This document shows positions 1 through 7,473 of a DNA stretch of 8,869 bases, piece by piece. Positions within the stretch are counted from its first letter, which is position 1. The number at the start of each line of letters is the position of its first letter. The DNA is from Chloroflexota bacterium (GTDB lineage: Bacteria > Chloroflexota > Limnocylindria > QHBO01), in the NCBI GenBank assembly GCA_023250255.1, contig JAHFBB010000024.1:1-8869 (forward strand), read 5' to 3'. Made by a program: the position numbers and the translations under genes. The notes below the pieces were generated by a model. It was given only the letters and a program-made list of their open reading frames with translations, had not been told where the DNA came from and ran no database searches.

Positions 1-10
1 TTACGCGGGG

Positions 11-718
11 GTGGAGGATAGACCCCTAGAATCGGGTGGCGTGGAAATCAGCCCCGGCGTTCATGCAATCCCTGTGCGGGGGGCCACCGTGTACCTCGTC
101 GCCGAGGAACGCCTGACCTTGATTGATGCCGGGCTGCCGGGGTCGCGCCAGCCCTTGCTGTCATACCTCCATGGCATCGGTCGCTCGATCACCGAACTCG
201 AGCGGATCATTTGCACCCACGGCCATCCGGACCACATCGGCGGGGTCCACGAACTGGTCGGTCCGCAGGTGGAGGTCCTCATGCACCCTGCGGACCTGGC
301 CGCGCTGCGGGGAACCTTCCGCGACGTCCTGGCCGCAAGCCACGGCGGATCCCGACGAGGGCATTTCATCCAGTACCTCACACGCCATCCAGGCGAGGCG
401 ACCCCGATCGAGGATGGCGACGTTCTGCCGGTGCTCGGTGAACTGAAGGTGATCCACACTCCGGGCCACACCCCGGGAAGCATTTGTCTCTACGCGCCTG
501 GCCCGCGGATCCTGTTCAGCGGCGACGTGTTGACCGTCGCCCGGGGCCGCCTGGGGTTTGCCAGCACGTTTTTCAGCCACGACATCAAGGCTGCCCGAGC
601 ATCAGTTCGCGGGCTTGCCAGCTGCGACATTGAGCAGATCGCCTTCAGCCATTTCCCGGTGTGGCGAAACGATGCCAACGGCGCCATCGCGCGCCTCGTC
701 GATCGGCCGAAATCCTAG
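11..718 (+). CDS. MBL-fold metallo-hydrolase (glyoxalase II-like)
   Basis: Probable cytosolic zinc-dependent hydrolase of the metallo-beta-lactamase superfamily, 235 aa from the GTG at 11. The full ligand set is visible: THGHPDH (H70, H72, D74, H75), H153 in HTPGHTPGS, D172 in FSGDVL and H214 in FSHFP. The segment LTLIDAGLPGS near residues 35-45 is the usual strand-and-loop before the metal motif. No signal peptide or membrane segment is seen, and the length is normal for a single-domain member. The exact substrate (thioester, lactone, phosphodiester or other) cannot be read from the sequence. The start is uncertain: the frame stays open to the window edge, only ten bases precede the GTG, and no ribosome binding site is visible, so the true start may lie upstream; a GTG at 41 is another option. 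The next gene follows after 47 bases on the same strand, but no functional link to the polyphosphate genes is evident. Confidence 0.88.
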   Translation: MEDRPLESGGVEISPGVHAIPVRGATVYLVAEERLTLIDAGLPGSRQPLLSYLHGIGRSITELERIICTHGHPDHIGGVHELVGPQVEVLMHPADLAALRGTFRDVLAASHGGSRRGHFIQYLTRHPGEATPIEDGDVLPVLGELKVIHTPGHTPGSICLYAPGPRILFSGDVLTVARGRLGFASTFFSHDIKAARASVRGLASCDIEQIAFSHFPVWRNDANGAIARLVDRPKS

Positions 719-765
719 GGTCCGAATACCATGCGCGGACCATCGCAAGTGACATGACTCGGTCC

Positions 766-2220
766 ATGGCAGGTCAGACCCCGCGCCGAAGCGCTCGCTC
801 CAGCAACCAACCGGCCGATGCCCATCGCCCGCGGGTCGTGCCGCGTCAGGCGCCTGCTGGAATGACGGCTGCGGAGGAACGCGACTGGGGACGGTCGCTG
901 CGTGGCACGGTGGCTCGACGATCGCACGGGCCGTGGTCGCCCGCAGCAGATCGACCGGACCCGGTGACCCTGCTCATGGAGCAGAGTGCCGCCCGGGTTC
1001 CCGACCTGGTGCCCATCCGCTACGGAAGGATGCTGGCCAGCCCCTTCACCTTCCTTCGCGGCTCCGCGCTGGTCATGACCGCGGACCTGGCCCGGGTGCC
1101 GTCCAGCGGCATCTTCGTCCAGGCCTGCGGCGATGCTCACTTGAGCAATTTCGGGACGTTCATGACACCCGAACGCAACCTGATCTTCGACCTGAACGAT
1201 TTCGACGAGACCTACCGGGCGCCATTTGAATGGGATGTCAAGCGTCTCGCGGCCAGCGCCGTGGTGGCTGCCCGGGATAACGGTTTCAGCGAACGAGAGG
1301 CCCGCGCTTCCGGACGCACTGCGGCGCGTCAGTATCGGCTGACGATCCTGGAGATGGCGTCGCTCTCATTCCTTGACATGTGGTACACGCGGACCAACCC
1401 CGAGCGCTACTACCAGTCAATCCTCCGCCGCGGCGAGAAGAAGTTTGGCGCAAGCGTCCGGGCAGTGCTCGACAAGGCCTATAGCCGCGACCATCTGGGT
1501 GCCCTCGACCGATTCGCCTACAACGACCACGGCCGCTGGCGCATCCAAACCGAGCCCCCGCTCGTCGTCCAGGTGCCGGGCACCACCGACGATCCCGGGG
1601 TGGTGGCCCGTGCGCTGGAGGACTACACCGCCACGCTCCCGCCCGAGTTCTCCGCCTTCACCCGCCGATATCGCCTCGTCGATGTCGCGCGCAAAGTCGT
1701 CGGCGTGGGGTCGGTCGGCACCGAAGCCTTCATCGTGTTGTTCATCGGCGACAACATCGGGGCGCCAGTCTTCCTCCAGGTGAAGGAGGCGGGTCACTCC
1801 GTCCTGGAAGCCTACGGTCAGCCGGACCTTCACGAGCATCAGGGCGAACGGGTCGTCTTCGGCCAACGCCTGATGCAGGCGGCCAGTGATCCGTTCCTCG
1901 GCTGGTTCCGCGGTTCCGGGCAACGCGGGCTGGACTACTACGTCCGCCAGTTGCGCGACGGCAAGGCCTCGTTTGACGTCGGCAGCCTTGTCCCGGCGGG
2001 ACTGACCCGATACATCGAGGTCTGTGGCCAGGTGCTGGCGCGGTCTCACGCGCGATCCGGCGACGCTCCCGCCATCGCGGGATACCTCGGCCGTGGAGAT
2101 GTGTTTGATGCCGCGATCGAAGAGTTCGCCGTTCGCTACGCGGATCAAACCGTTCGTGATCACGCCGCGCTCGTCCAAGCGGAGGCGGATGGCCGAATCA
2201 GCGCCAGTCGCGGACTCTGA
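766..2220 (+). CDS. DUF2252 family protein, copy A (putative kinase-like fold)
   Basis: A 484-aa member of the uncharacterised DUF2252/COG4320 family. Conserved blocks in order: VPIRYGRMLASPF (from about residue 82), GDAHLSNFG (122-130), IFDLNDFDET (140-149), GVGSVGTE (313-320), FLQVKEAGHS (336-345), HQGERVV (358-364), MQAASDPFLGWFRG (370-383) and a C-terminal ARSHARSGD block. GDxHxxN followed by DFD resembles the catalytic loop and metal-binding Asp of APH-type kinases; the later Gly-rich loop with a downstream Lys (K340) resembles an N-lobe. A kinase activity is my inference; no reaction is established. The frame is open back to a GTG at 661, inside the upstream gene. I chose ATG 766 because from there the N-terminus aligns without gaps to the downstream paralogue (33 residues before TAAE in both); ATG 754 is the alternative. 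No clear ribosome binding site precedes either. The first 30 residues are basic and Pro/Arg-rich, probably disordered. Confidence 0.85.
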   Translation: MAGQTPRRSARSSNQPADAHRPRVVPRQAPAGMTAAEERDWGRSLRGTVARRSHGPWSPAADRPDPVTLLMEQSAARVPDLVPIRYGRMLASPFTFLRGSALVMTADLARVPSSGIFVQACGDAHLSNFGTFMTPERNLIFDLNDFDETYRAPFEWDVKRLAASAVVAARDNGFSEREARASGRTAARQYRLTILEMASLSFLDMWYTRTNPERYYQSILRRGEKKFGASVRAVLDKAYSRDHLGALDRFAYNDHGRWRIQTEPPLVVQVPGTTDDPGVVARALEDYTATLPPEFSAFTRRYRLVDVARKVVGVGSVGTEAFIVLFIGDNIGAPVFLQVKEAGHSVLEAYGQPDLHEHQGERVVFGQRLMQAASDPFLGWFRGSGQRGLDYYVRQLRDGKASFDVGSLVPAGLTRYIEVCGQVLARSHARSGDAPAIAGYLGRGDVFDAAIEEFAVRYADQTVRDHAALVQAEADGRISASRGL

Positions 2221-2241
2221 CCGCTGGCGGATGGGGCCGAA

Positions 2242-2270
2242 TTTTCTGGCGCCCCGAACGCGGCTACACT
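2242..2270 (+). promoter_or_regulatory. Weak candidate sigma70-type promoter before DUF2252 copy B
   Basis: The 86-base gap 2221-2306 is the longest gene-free stretch in the window. It holds TACACT at 2265-2270 (4 of 6 to TATAAT) with TTTTCT at 2242-2247 at a 17-base spacing (3 of 6 to TTGACA). The patch is the only locally AT-richer piece in the region. If real, it would give the DUF2252 B-ppk1-CYTH/CHAD-Nudix group its own transcript start. The match is weak and could arise by chance. Confidence 0.18.
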
Positions 2271-2294
2271 GACGGTCCACGCCACCGCAAACCT

Positions 2295-2298
2295 GGAG
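2295..2298 (+). promoter_or_regulatory. Ribosome binding site of DUF2252 copy B
   Basis: GGAG lies 8 bases before the ATG at 2307, a good Shine-Dalgarno spacing. It is the clearest ribosome binding site in the window and fixes the start of copy B, which in turn supports the start chosen for copy A by alignment. Confidence 0.6.
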
Positions 2299-2306
2299 TC
2301 GCACTG

Positions 2307-3752
2307 ATGGCCCGCACTGCCAGCCGCCCGAAGCGGCGACCCGCCCAGCGTCACACTGCAGACCCGAATCCGCCGCATATCACCCGGTTGGTACCGAAGG
2401 GAGAGACCGCGGCCGAGAAGCAGGCATGGGGGCGCGCGTTGCGAACATCCGTGCCTCGCTCTGCGCATGGCGAGTTCACGCTGGCCCCGGACCGGCCCGA
2501 TCCGGTGGCCCTCCTCGAAGAGCAGGGGGCTGAGCGAGTCCAGGATCTCGTACCGATCCGCTACGGACGGATGCTCGCATCGCCGTTTGCCTTCCTCCGC
2601 GGCTCCGCCCTGGTCATGACTGCGGACCTCGCCCGGCTCCCGTCCAGCGGGCTGTTCGTCCAGGCATGTGGCGACGCCCATCTGTCGAACTTCGGCATTT
2701 TCAAGAGCCCCGAGCGACGGCTCATCTTCGACCTGAACGACTTCGACGAAACCTATCCCGCCCCATTCGAGTGGGACGTCAAGCGACTGGCGGCAAGTGC
2801 GATGGTGGCGGCTCGAAGCAATGGATTCAGCGAGGCTGATTCGCGAGCCACGGCGCGCACCGTCGGACGAGCTTATCGGCAAAAGATGGTCGAGTTGTCG
2901 GCGCTTCCGTTCATGGATGTCTGGTATCAGCGGTTCGACGTTGAAGCGTGGTTTCGCCAGGTCAAGCGGACCGGCCGCGCGCCGCGAGCGGCGGCGCTGA
3001 TTCAGCGAGCCGAGACTCGCAATCACCTTGGAGCGCTGGCGAAGTTTGCCGAGCCGGTGAACGGCAAGTGGCAGATCCGCCCGGCGCCTCCCCTCGTCGT
3101 CAGGCTGCCCAGGGGGCGAGGTACCAGGCAAATCTTGCGGAACGCCCTGCGCGATTACGTGGCGTCACTGCCAAAGGAACTCACACCAATTACCCGCCAC
3201 TATCACTTCGTCGATGCGGCCCGCAAAGTCGTCGGCGTGGGGTCGGTTGGCACCGAGGCGTTCATGGCTCTGTTCCTGGGCGATCGGGACTTCGATCCGA
3301 TCTTCCTCCAGTTCAAGGAGGCCGGCCACTCGGTCCTCGAGCGCTACACCGTTCCGAAGATCCACACCCATCAGGGTGAGCGAGTGGTGTACGGCCAGCG
3401 ACTGATGCAGGCAGCCAGCGACCCCTTCCTTGGCTGGTTCCGCGGGACTGGGCCACGCGGCCTGGATTTCTACGTCCGCCAGTTGCTGGACGGGAAGGTA
3501 TCCGTCGAGGTGGAGACGCTCAATCAGGGGCCTTTGAAGGGTTACGTTTCGGCGTGCGCCGAGACCCTTGCGCGGGCACATGCCCGGTCGGGACACTCGT
3601 CGGCGATCGCCGGATACCTCGGCACCGGGGATACCTTCGATAAGGCAATCGAAGCATTCGCGGTGAAATACGCGGACCAGACGCTGGCAGATCACGCAGC
3701 CCTGGTTGACGCGGAAGCCTCAGGCCGGATTACCGCCCGCCGCGACGTCTGA
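2307..3752 (+). CDS. DUF2252 family protein, copy B (putative kinase-like fold)
   Basis: A 481-aa paralogue of the gene upstream. It keeps every conserved block: VPIRYGRMLASPF, GDAHLSNFG with D123 and N128, FDLNDFDET with D145 and D147, GVGSVGTE from G310, FLQFKEAGHS with K337, HQGERVV, MQAASDPFLGWFRG, and the C-terminal ARAHARSGH with AIAGYLGTGDTFD. The 27-residue distance from the first Gly of the loop to the Lys is identical in the two copies, so the putative active-site parts are conserved although the middle region has diverged. The N-terminal 30 residues are again basic and low-complexity (RPKRRPAQR) without a signal peptide. The ATG at 2307 has GGAG 8 bases upstream. The gene ends 20 bases before ppk1, so co-transcription with ppk1 is likely. 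No function is established for the family; a phosphotransferase role is inference. Confidence 0.88.
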   Translation: MARTASRPKRRPAQRHTADPNPPHITRLVPKGETAAEKQAWGRALRTSVPRSAHGEFTLAPDRPDPVALLEEQGAERVQDLVPIRYGRMLASPFAFLRGSALVMTADLARLPSSGLFVQACGDAHLSNFGIFKSPERRLIFDLNDFDETYPAPFEWDVKRLAASAMVAARSNGFSEADSRATARTVGRAYRQKMVELSALPFMDVWYQRFDVEAWFRQVKRTGRAPRAAALIQRAETRNHLGALAKFAEPVNGKWQIRPAPPLVVRLPRGRGTRQILRNALRDYVASLPKELTPITRHYHFVDAARKVVGVGSVGTEAFMALFLGDRDFDPIFLQFKEAGHSVLERYTVPKIHTHQGERVVYGQRLMQAASDPFLGWFRGTGPRGLDFYVRQLLDGKVSVEVETLNQGPLKGYVSACAETLARAHARSGHSSAIAGYLGTGDTFDKAIEAFAVKYADQTLADHAALVDAEASGRITARRDV

Positions 3753-3772
3753 GCAGCCGCCCGAGACCCGAC

Positions 3773-5902
3773 ATGGCAACCCGTTCGTCGCCTCGGTCCG
3801 GATCCCCCTCGCCGGCGCGACGGGCTGCCAAGTTGGCGGTGGTCCAACCGCTATACGCACCCGAGCCTCGGTATTTCAATCGGGAGCTTTCGTGGCTGGA
3901 CTTCAACGATCGGGTGCTCCGCCTCGCCGAGGATCCCACCCGTCCATTGTTGGAGCGGGTTCGGTTTCTGGCCATCTTTGCGCGGAACCTGGACGAGTTC
4001 TTCCAGATCCGCGTCTCCGGACTCCGGGAGCAGGTGCAGGCCGAGGTCAGCGGAACGTCACCCGATGGGATGCGCCCGCGTGACCAACTGGCCGCCATCC
4101 AGGCCCGAGTCGAGACGCTGGCCCGGCGACACGCCACCATTTTTGCCACGACCGTCCGACCCGAGCTCGCCGCCAATGGCGTTCGGATCACCGACTGGAT
4201 TGACCTGAAGCGCGCCCAACGCGAGGAGTTGCGGGCGGTCTTCGAGGAGCAGGTCTACCCGGTCCTGACTCCACTGGCGGTCGACCCCGCTCACCCCTTC
4301 CCGTACATCGCGGACCTGTCGCTCAACCTGGCCATTGTCCTGAGAGAGAGCGGCAGCAAGCCGACCCCCCGGTTCGCGCTCATCAAGGTCCCCGCCAACC
4401 TCGCGCGGTTCGTAAAGGTTCCGAGCGCACGCCGCTACGTTCCCCTCGAGCAGCTCATCGCGGCACACCTGGCGCGGCCGTTCCCCGGGCTGAAGGTGGT
4501 CGCCACCCACGCCTTCCGGGTGACTCGAGACGCCGATATCGACCTCGACCTTGACGAGGCCGGCGATCTGATCGTTACCCTGGAGTCGGCGATCGAGGGC
4601 CGGCGACTCGCCCCGCGGGCGGTCCGCCTCGAGGTCGAGGAGTCGATGCCCCTCGATATCCGGAACTTCCTGCTCCAGGAACTGGAATTAACGCGCGCCG
4701 ATAAGTACATCCTGCCGGGCCTGCTCGACCTGGGCGCCCTCTGGCAGCTCACGAGCCTGAAGCGTCCCGCGCTCAAAGACCGACCCTGGCGCGGAGTGAC
4801 TCCGCCAGGTCTCAGCGCGCGACGTGGCGAGAGCCCCGACGTCCTGGCGGCGATTCGCAAGCAATCAATCCTGGTCCATCACCCGTACGACCGATTCGAA
4901 ACGACGGTTCAGGCCTTCATCGAAGAGGCCGCTGCCGACCCCAACGTGCTGGCCCTCAAGCAGACGCTCTATCGGACCTCCGACGGCGACAGCCAGGTCG
5001 TTGGCTCGCTGGTGCGGGCCGCCCAGTCGGGGAAGGAAGTCGTCGCGCTTGTCGAGCTTCAGGCCCGCGGAGACGAAGAGGCGAACATCGCCTGGGCACG
5101 GACCCTGGAGCGGGCGGGTGTTCACGTGGTGTATGGGGTTGTCGGCTTGAAGACCCATACCAAGGTCTGCCTGGTGGTGCGCTCCGAGTCGGGCACCGTC
5201 AAGCGCTACGCGCACATCGGTACCGGCAACTACAACCCCGAAACGGCGCGGATCTACGAAGACCTGGGCCTGCTGACAGCCGATCCAGCACTCACCGCCG
5301 ACGTTGCCGGGCTGTTCAATCGACTCACCGGCTACAGCAGCGGCCGAACCTACCGTCGTCTGCTGGTCGCCCCGGACAACCTGCGCAAGAGTCTTCTGCA
5401 ATTCATCGCCGATGAGTCCGCCGCGCCGGACGGTCGAATCGTGATGAAGATGAATTCCCTGGTTGACCCGATTGTGATCGACGCGCTGTACAACGCCTCG
5501 AATGCAGGCGTTGAGATCGACCTCCTCGTCCGCGGCATCTGCTGTCTCCGGCCCGGCGTCGCAGGGTTGTCCGAACGGATTCGGGTGCGGTCGGTTGTCG
5601 GCCGATATCTGGAGCATTCACGGATCTATCGATTCGGTTCCGACGCGCGCGGCCCGAAGTACTGGATCGGCTCGGCCGATCTCATGCCGCGTAACCTCGA
5701 CCACCGAGTGGAGTGTCTGGCCCCGGTCACCGATCAGGCCCTTACCGAGCGACTGGCGGAGATTCTCGAGGTCAACCTGGCCGACGACGTCCTTGCCTGG
5801 CAACTCGGGCCGGACGGGTGGACCAAGGTGCCGACCGTCGCCGGGATCGAAGCGCACCTGCGCCTCCAGGAGCTGGCCGAGTCACGCACACGGCGCGTCT
5901 GA
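3773..5902 (+). CDS. ppk1: Polyphosphate kinase 1
   Basis: Catalyses reversible transfer of the ATP gamma-phosphate onto inorganic polyphosphate, through a phosphohistidine intermediate. At 709 aa it is near the family norm (E. coli about 690). Order of landmarks: a basic 35-residue N-terminal tail; RELSWLDFN (E38-N45) opening the N domain; ILVHHPYDRFE; ALKQTLYRTS with R401; VELQARGDEEAN with R432 (E. coli R405 by spacing); GLKTHTKV with H462, the expected phosphorylated His (exactly 30 residues after R432, as in E. coli R405-H435); HIGTGNYNPETAR; a second PLD-like half with MNSLVDPIVIDAL; RYLEHSRIYRF with H615; and IGSADLMPRNLDHRVE. All catalytic residues I can recognise are present. One oddity is Gly433 where ARFDEE is the usual motif. 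The ATG at 3773 follows the upstream gene by 20 bases with only a weak GAG seven bases before it. The CYTH-CHAD gene begins 1 base after the stop. Confidence 0.97.
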   Translation: MATRSSPRSGSPSPARRAAKLAVVQPLYAPEPRYFNRELSWLDFNDRVLRLAEDPTRPLLERVRFLAIFARNLDEFFQIRVSGLREQVQAEVSGTSPDGMRPRDQLAAIQARVETLARRHATIFATTVRPELAANGVRITDWIDLKRAQREELRAVFEEQVYPVLTPLAVDPAHPFPYIADLSLNLAIVLRESGSKPTPRFALIKVPANLARFVKVPSARRYVPLEQLIAAHLARPFPGLKVVATHAFRVTRDADIDLDLDEAGDLIVTLESAIEGRRLAPRAVRLEVEESMPLDIRNFLLQELELTRADKYILPGLLDLGALWQLTSLKRPALKDRPWRGVTPPGLSARRGESPDVLAAIRKQSILVHHPYDRFETTVQAFIEEAAADPNVLALKQTLYRTSDGDSQVVGSLVRAAQSGKEVVALVELQARGDEEANIAWARTLERAGVHVVYGVVGLKTHTKVCLVVRSESGTVKRYAHIGTGNYNPETARIYEDLGLLTADPALTADVAGLFNRLTGYSSGRTYRRLLVAPDNLRKSLLQFIADESAAPDGRIVMKMNSLVDPIVIDALYNASNAGVEIDLLVRGICCLRPGVAGLSERIRVRSVVGRYLEHSRIYRFGSDARGPKYWIGSADLMPRNLDHRVECLAPVTDQALTERLAEILEVNLADDVLAWQLGPDGWTKVPTVAGIEAHLRLQELAESRTRRV

Positions 5903-5903
5903 G

Positions 5904-7460
5904 GTGGTTGCCGAACGCGAGGTGAAGCTGGCGGCGCACGCCTCGTTCCGACTCCCGCCGTTGGATGACCTTTTTCCCGGAGGCACCGTCGACGCCGGAC
6001 CGCCGGAGACCCTGGCCGCGAGCTATTACGACACCGATGACCTGCGACTGGCTCGCTGGGGCATCACCCTGCGCCACCGCCGACCGGACGGCTGGACCCT
6101 CAAACTTCCCTCCGGCGGCGGCGGAGCGCTGCTGAAGCGCGAGGAGATCACGTTCGCTGCGCCCAGCCGGCGAGCGCCTCGGGCTGCGGCGGACCTGGTG
6201 GCGGCAGTGACCCGCGGGGCTCCACTTTCGATCCAGGCACGGATCCGGACGCGCCGGCGGAAGATCGATTTGCGCGACGAGGCCGGAGACCTGGTCCTGT
6301 CGGTCTTCGACGACGAGGTTTCGGCACTCGACGGGCGTCGGATTGCGGCCCGCTTCCGCGAGCTCGAGGTGGAGCTGGCCGCGGACGCCGACGACTCCGC
6401 GTTGGACGGGGTGGTCGCACGCCTGCGCGACGCGGGCGCTGGAGCGCCGGATCCGACACCCAAGGTCATGCGGGTCTTTGGGCCTCGGGCGACGCGACCC
6501 GAATTGAGTCTGCCGGAACTCGGGCGCGGTAGCACCGTCGAGGACGTCGTCCGCCATGCGTTCACCAATTCGGTGCGCAGACTCATTCGCCACGACCCGG
6601 TCGTTCGCCTGGACACCGACATCGAGGGGGTTCACCAGGCCCGGGTAGCCACCCGGCGTCTCCGCTCGGACCTGCGAACCTTCCTGCCACTGCTCGACCC
6701 CGACTGGGTGGATGGCATCCGGTCGGAACTCGGCTGGCTGGCGGATGCGCTCGGGCATGTTCGCGACACAGACGTTCTGCTCGAGCGAATGAAAGGACGG
6801 GCCAGGCTGCTTGCAGCCGACAGCGCCTTTGGTTCGAACCGGGTGCTCGAATCGATTCGCGCAGATCGGGCGGCTGCTTTGGGCGGCCTGATGGAAGTCA
6901 TCCACAGTCCCCGCTATTTCGCGTTGCTGGATCTGCTGGTAGCCGACTGCCAGCACCCGATCCTGCGAACTGAGCCCGTGGCGGAAGAGGTAGTGGAAGC
7001 TCCCCCGCCCGCCGCCGATGACACCCCGCCGCCATCGCCTCCGCGCCCGATCAGTACGCGCCGAGCGCTGGGCTCATTGATCCAGCGACCCTGGCGAACG
7101 CTGCGCTCGGACGTTGGCCGACTCGGTGAGTCCCCGACCGATGGCCAGCTGCACGGCGTTCGGATCGCGGCCAAGCGCTGCCGGTATGCCGCCGAGGCTG
7201 CCGCACCGCTCCTGGGTGAGCGCGCCGCCACGTTTGCCGCGGCCGCCGCTGCGCTGCAGGAGGTCCTGGGGGATCAGCACGACGCGGTCGTGGCGGAGGA
7301 GTGGCTGCGGACGTGGGTCCGGCGCACGCGCTCCCCGCGATCGGCGTTCGCGGCCGGCGAGATGGCCGGCCTTGAGCGGGCCGATGCAGACAGTCTTCGG
7401 GACCGCTGGCCAAAGGCATGGCGCGATCTACTGGCTGCCAAGCCGGATCGCTGGAGTTGA
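5904..7460 (+). CDS. CYTH-CHAD domain protein (polyphosphate-binding triphosphatase-like)
   Basis: 518 aa, two domains. CYTH (about residues 1-190): ExExK signature E4-R-E6-V-K8, then YYDTDDLRLARWGITLRHR (41-59), WTLKLP, a basic RTRRRKIDL strand, and RFRELEVEL (150-158), the usual charged tunnel strands. CYTH enzymes are metal-dependent triphosphatases, for example E. coli YgiF on inorganic tripolyphosphate. CHAD (about 215-515): helical, with two similar halves carrying EGVHQARVATRRLR (H244) and LGHVRDTDVL (H285), then LHGVRIAAKRCRYA (H417) and LGDQHDAVV (H459). CHAD domains bind polyphosphate and localise to polyphosphate granules. A Pro-rich stretch (365-382) sits between the halves. The frame is open back to 5502 inside ppk1, but that part is unrelated to CYTH; GTG 5904 puts ExExK at the very N-terminus as is normal. 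It lies 1 base after the ppk1 stop, so translational coupling is likely. Probable role: polyphosphate granule binding or short-chain polyphosphate hydrolysis. Confidence 0.92.
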   Translation: MVAEREVKLAAHASFRLPPLDDLFPGGTVDAGPPETLAASYYDTDDLRLARWGITLRHRRPDGWTLKLPSGGGGALLKREEITFAAPSRRAPRAAADLVAAVTRGAPLSIQARIRTRRRKIDLRDEAGDLVLSVFDDEVSALDGRRIAARFRELEVELAADADDSALDGVVARLRDAGAGAPDPTPKVMRVFGPRATRPELSLPELGRGSTVEDVVRHAFTNSVRRLIRHDPVVRLDTDIEGVHQARVATRRLRSDLRTFLPLLDPDWVDGIRSELGWLADALGHVRDTDVLLERMKGRARLLAADSAFGSNRVLESIRADRAAALGGLMEVIHSPRYFALLDLLVADCQHPILRTEPVAEEVVEAPPPAADDTPPPSPPRPISTRRALGSLIQRPWRTLRSDVGRLGESPTDGQLHGVRIAAKRCRYAAEAAAPLLGERAATFAAAAAALQEVLGDQHDAVVAEEWLRTWVRRTRSPRSAFAAGEMAGLERADADSLRDRWPKAWRDLLAAKPDRWS

Positions 7461-7473
7461 GATCGGCGTCCCC

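Larger units (their letters stand above)
766..3752 (+). repeat. Tandem gene duplication of two DUF2252 paralogues
   Basis: The genes at 766-2220 and 2307-3752 are direct head-to-tail paralogues. Residues 78-176 of the two proteins align without gaps and match at 88 of 99 positions, counted by hand. The middle third (about residues 177-300) is much more divergent, and the C-terminal half is again well conserved. At DNA level most third positions in conserved blocks differ, so this is an old duplication or two related acquisitions, not a recent copy. One exception is a 26-base identical run at 1690-1715 and 3222-3247 over the Gly-rich loop. Confidence 0.8.

Noticed and set aside
661..765. N-terminal extension of DUF2252 copy A from GTG 661
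   Set aside because: It overlaps the MBL gene by 58 bases, and the extra residues have no counterpart in copy B, whose start is fixed by a good ribosome binding site.
2160..3131. A 323-codon open frame on the - strand spanning the DUF2252 gap, and a similar 295-codon frame at 1417-2304
   Set aside because: Both mirror conserved DUF2252 coding sequence and show no domain of their own, so they are shadows of the + strand genes.
3706..4083. A 125-codon + strand frame across the DUF2252 B-ppk1 junction
   Set aside because: It overlaps the end of DUF2252 B and the N domain of Ppk1 in a different frame and shows no domain.
5502..5903. Extension of the CYTH-CHAD frame back into ppk1
   Set aside because: The segment overlaps conserved Ppk1 coding sequence in another frame and is Ser/Arg-rich junk. 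CYTH proteins begin with ExExK near the first residue, which occurs right after GTG 5904.
5772..6956. A 394-codon open frame on the - strand opposite the CYTH-CHAD gene
   Set aside because: It is antisense to a gene with clear ppk-linked CYTH and CHAD motifs, has no recognisable domain and is expected in GC-rich DNA where stop codons are rare.
7114..7473. Extension of the Nudix frame back into the CHAD gene
   Set aside because: It runs out of frame through the conserved CHAD second half, and the Nudix domain is complete from 7474 or 7486.
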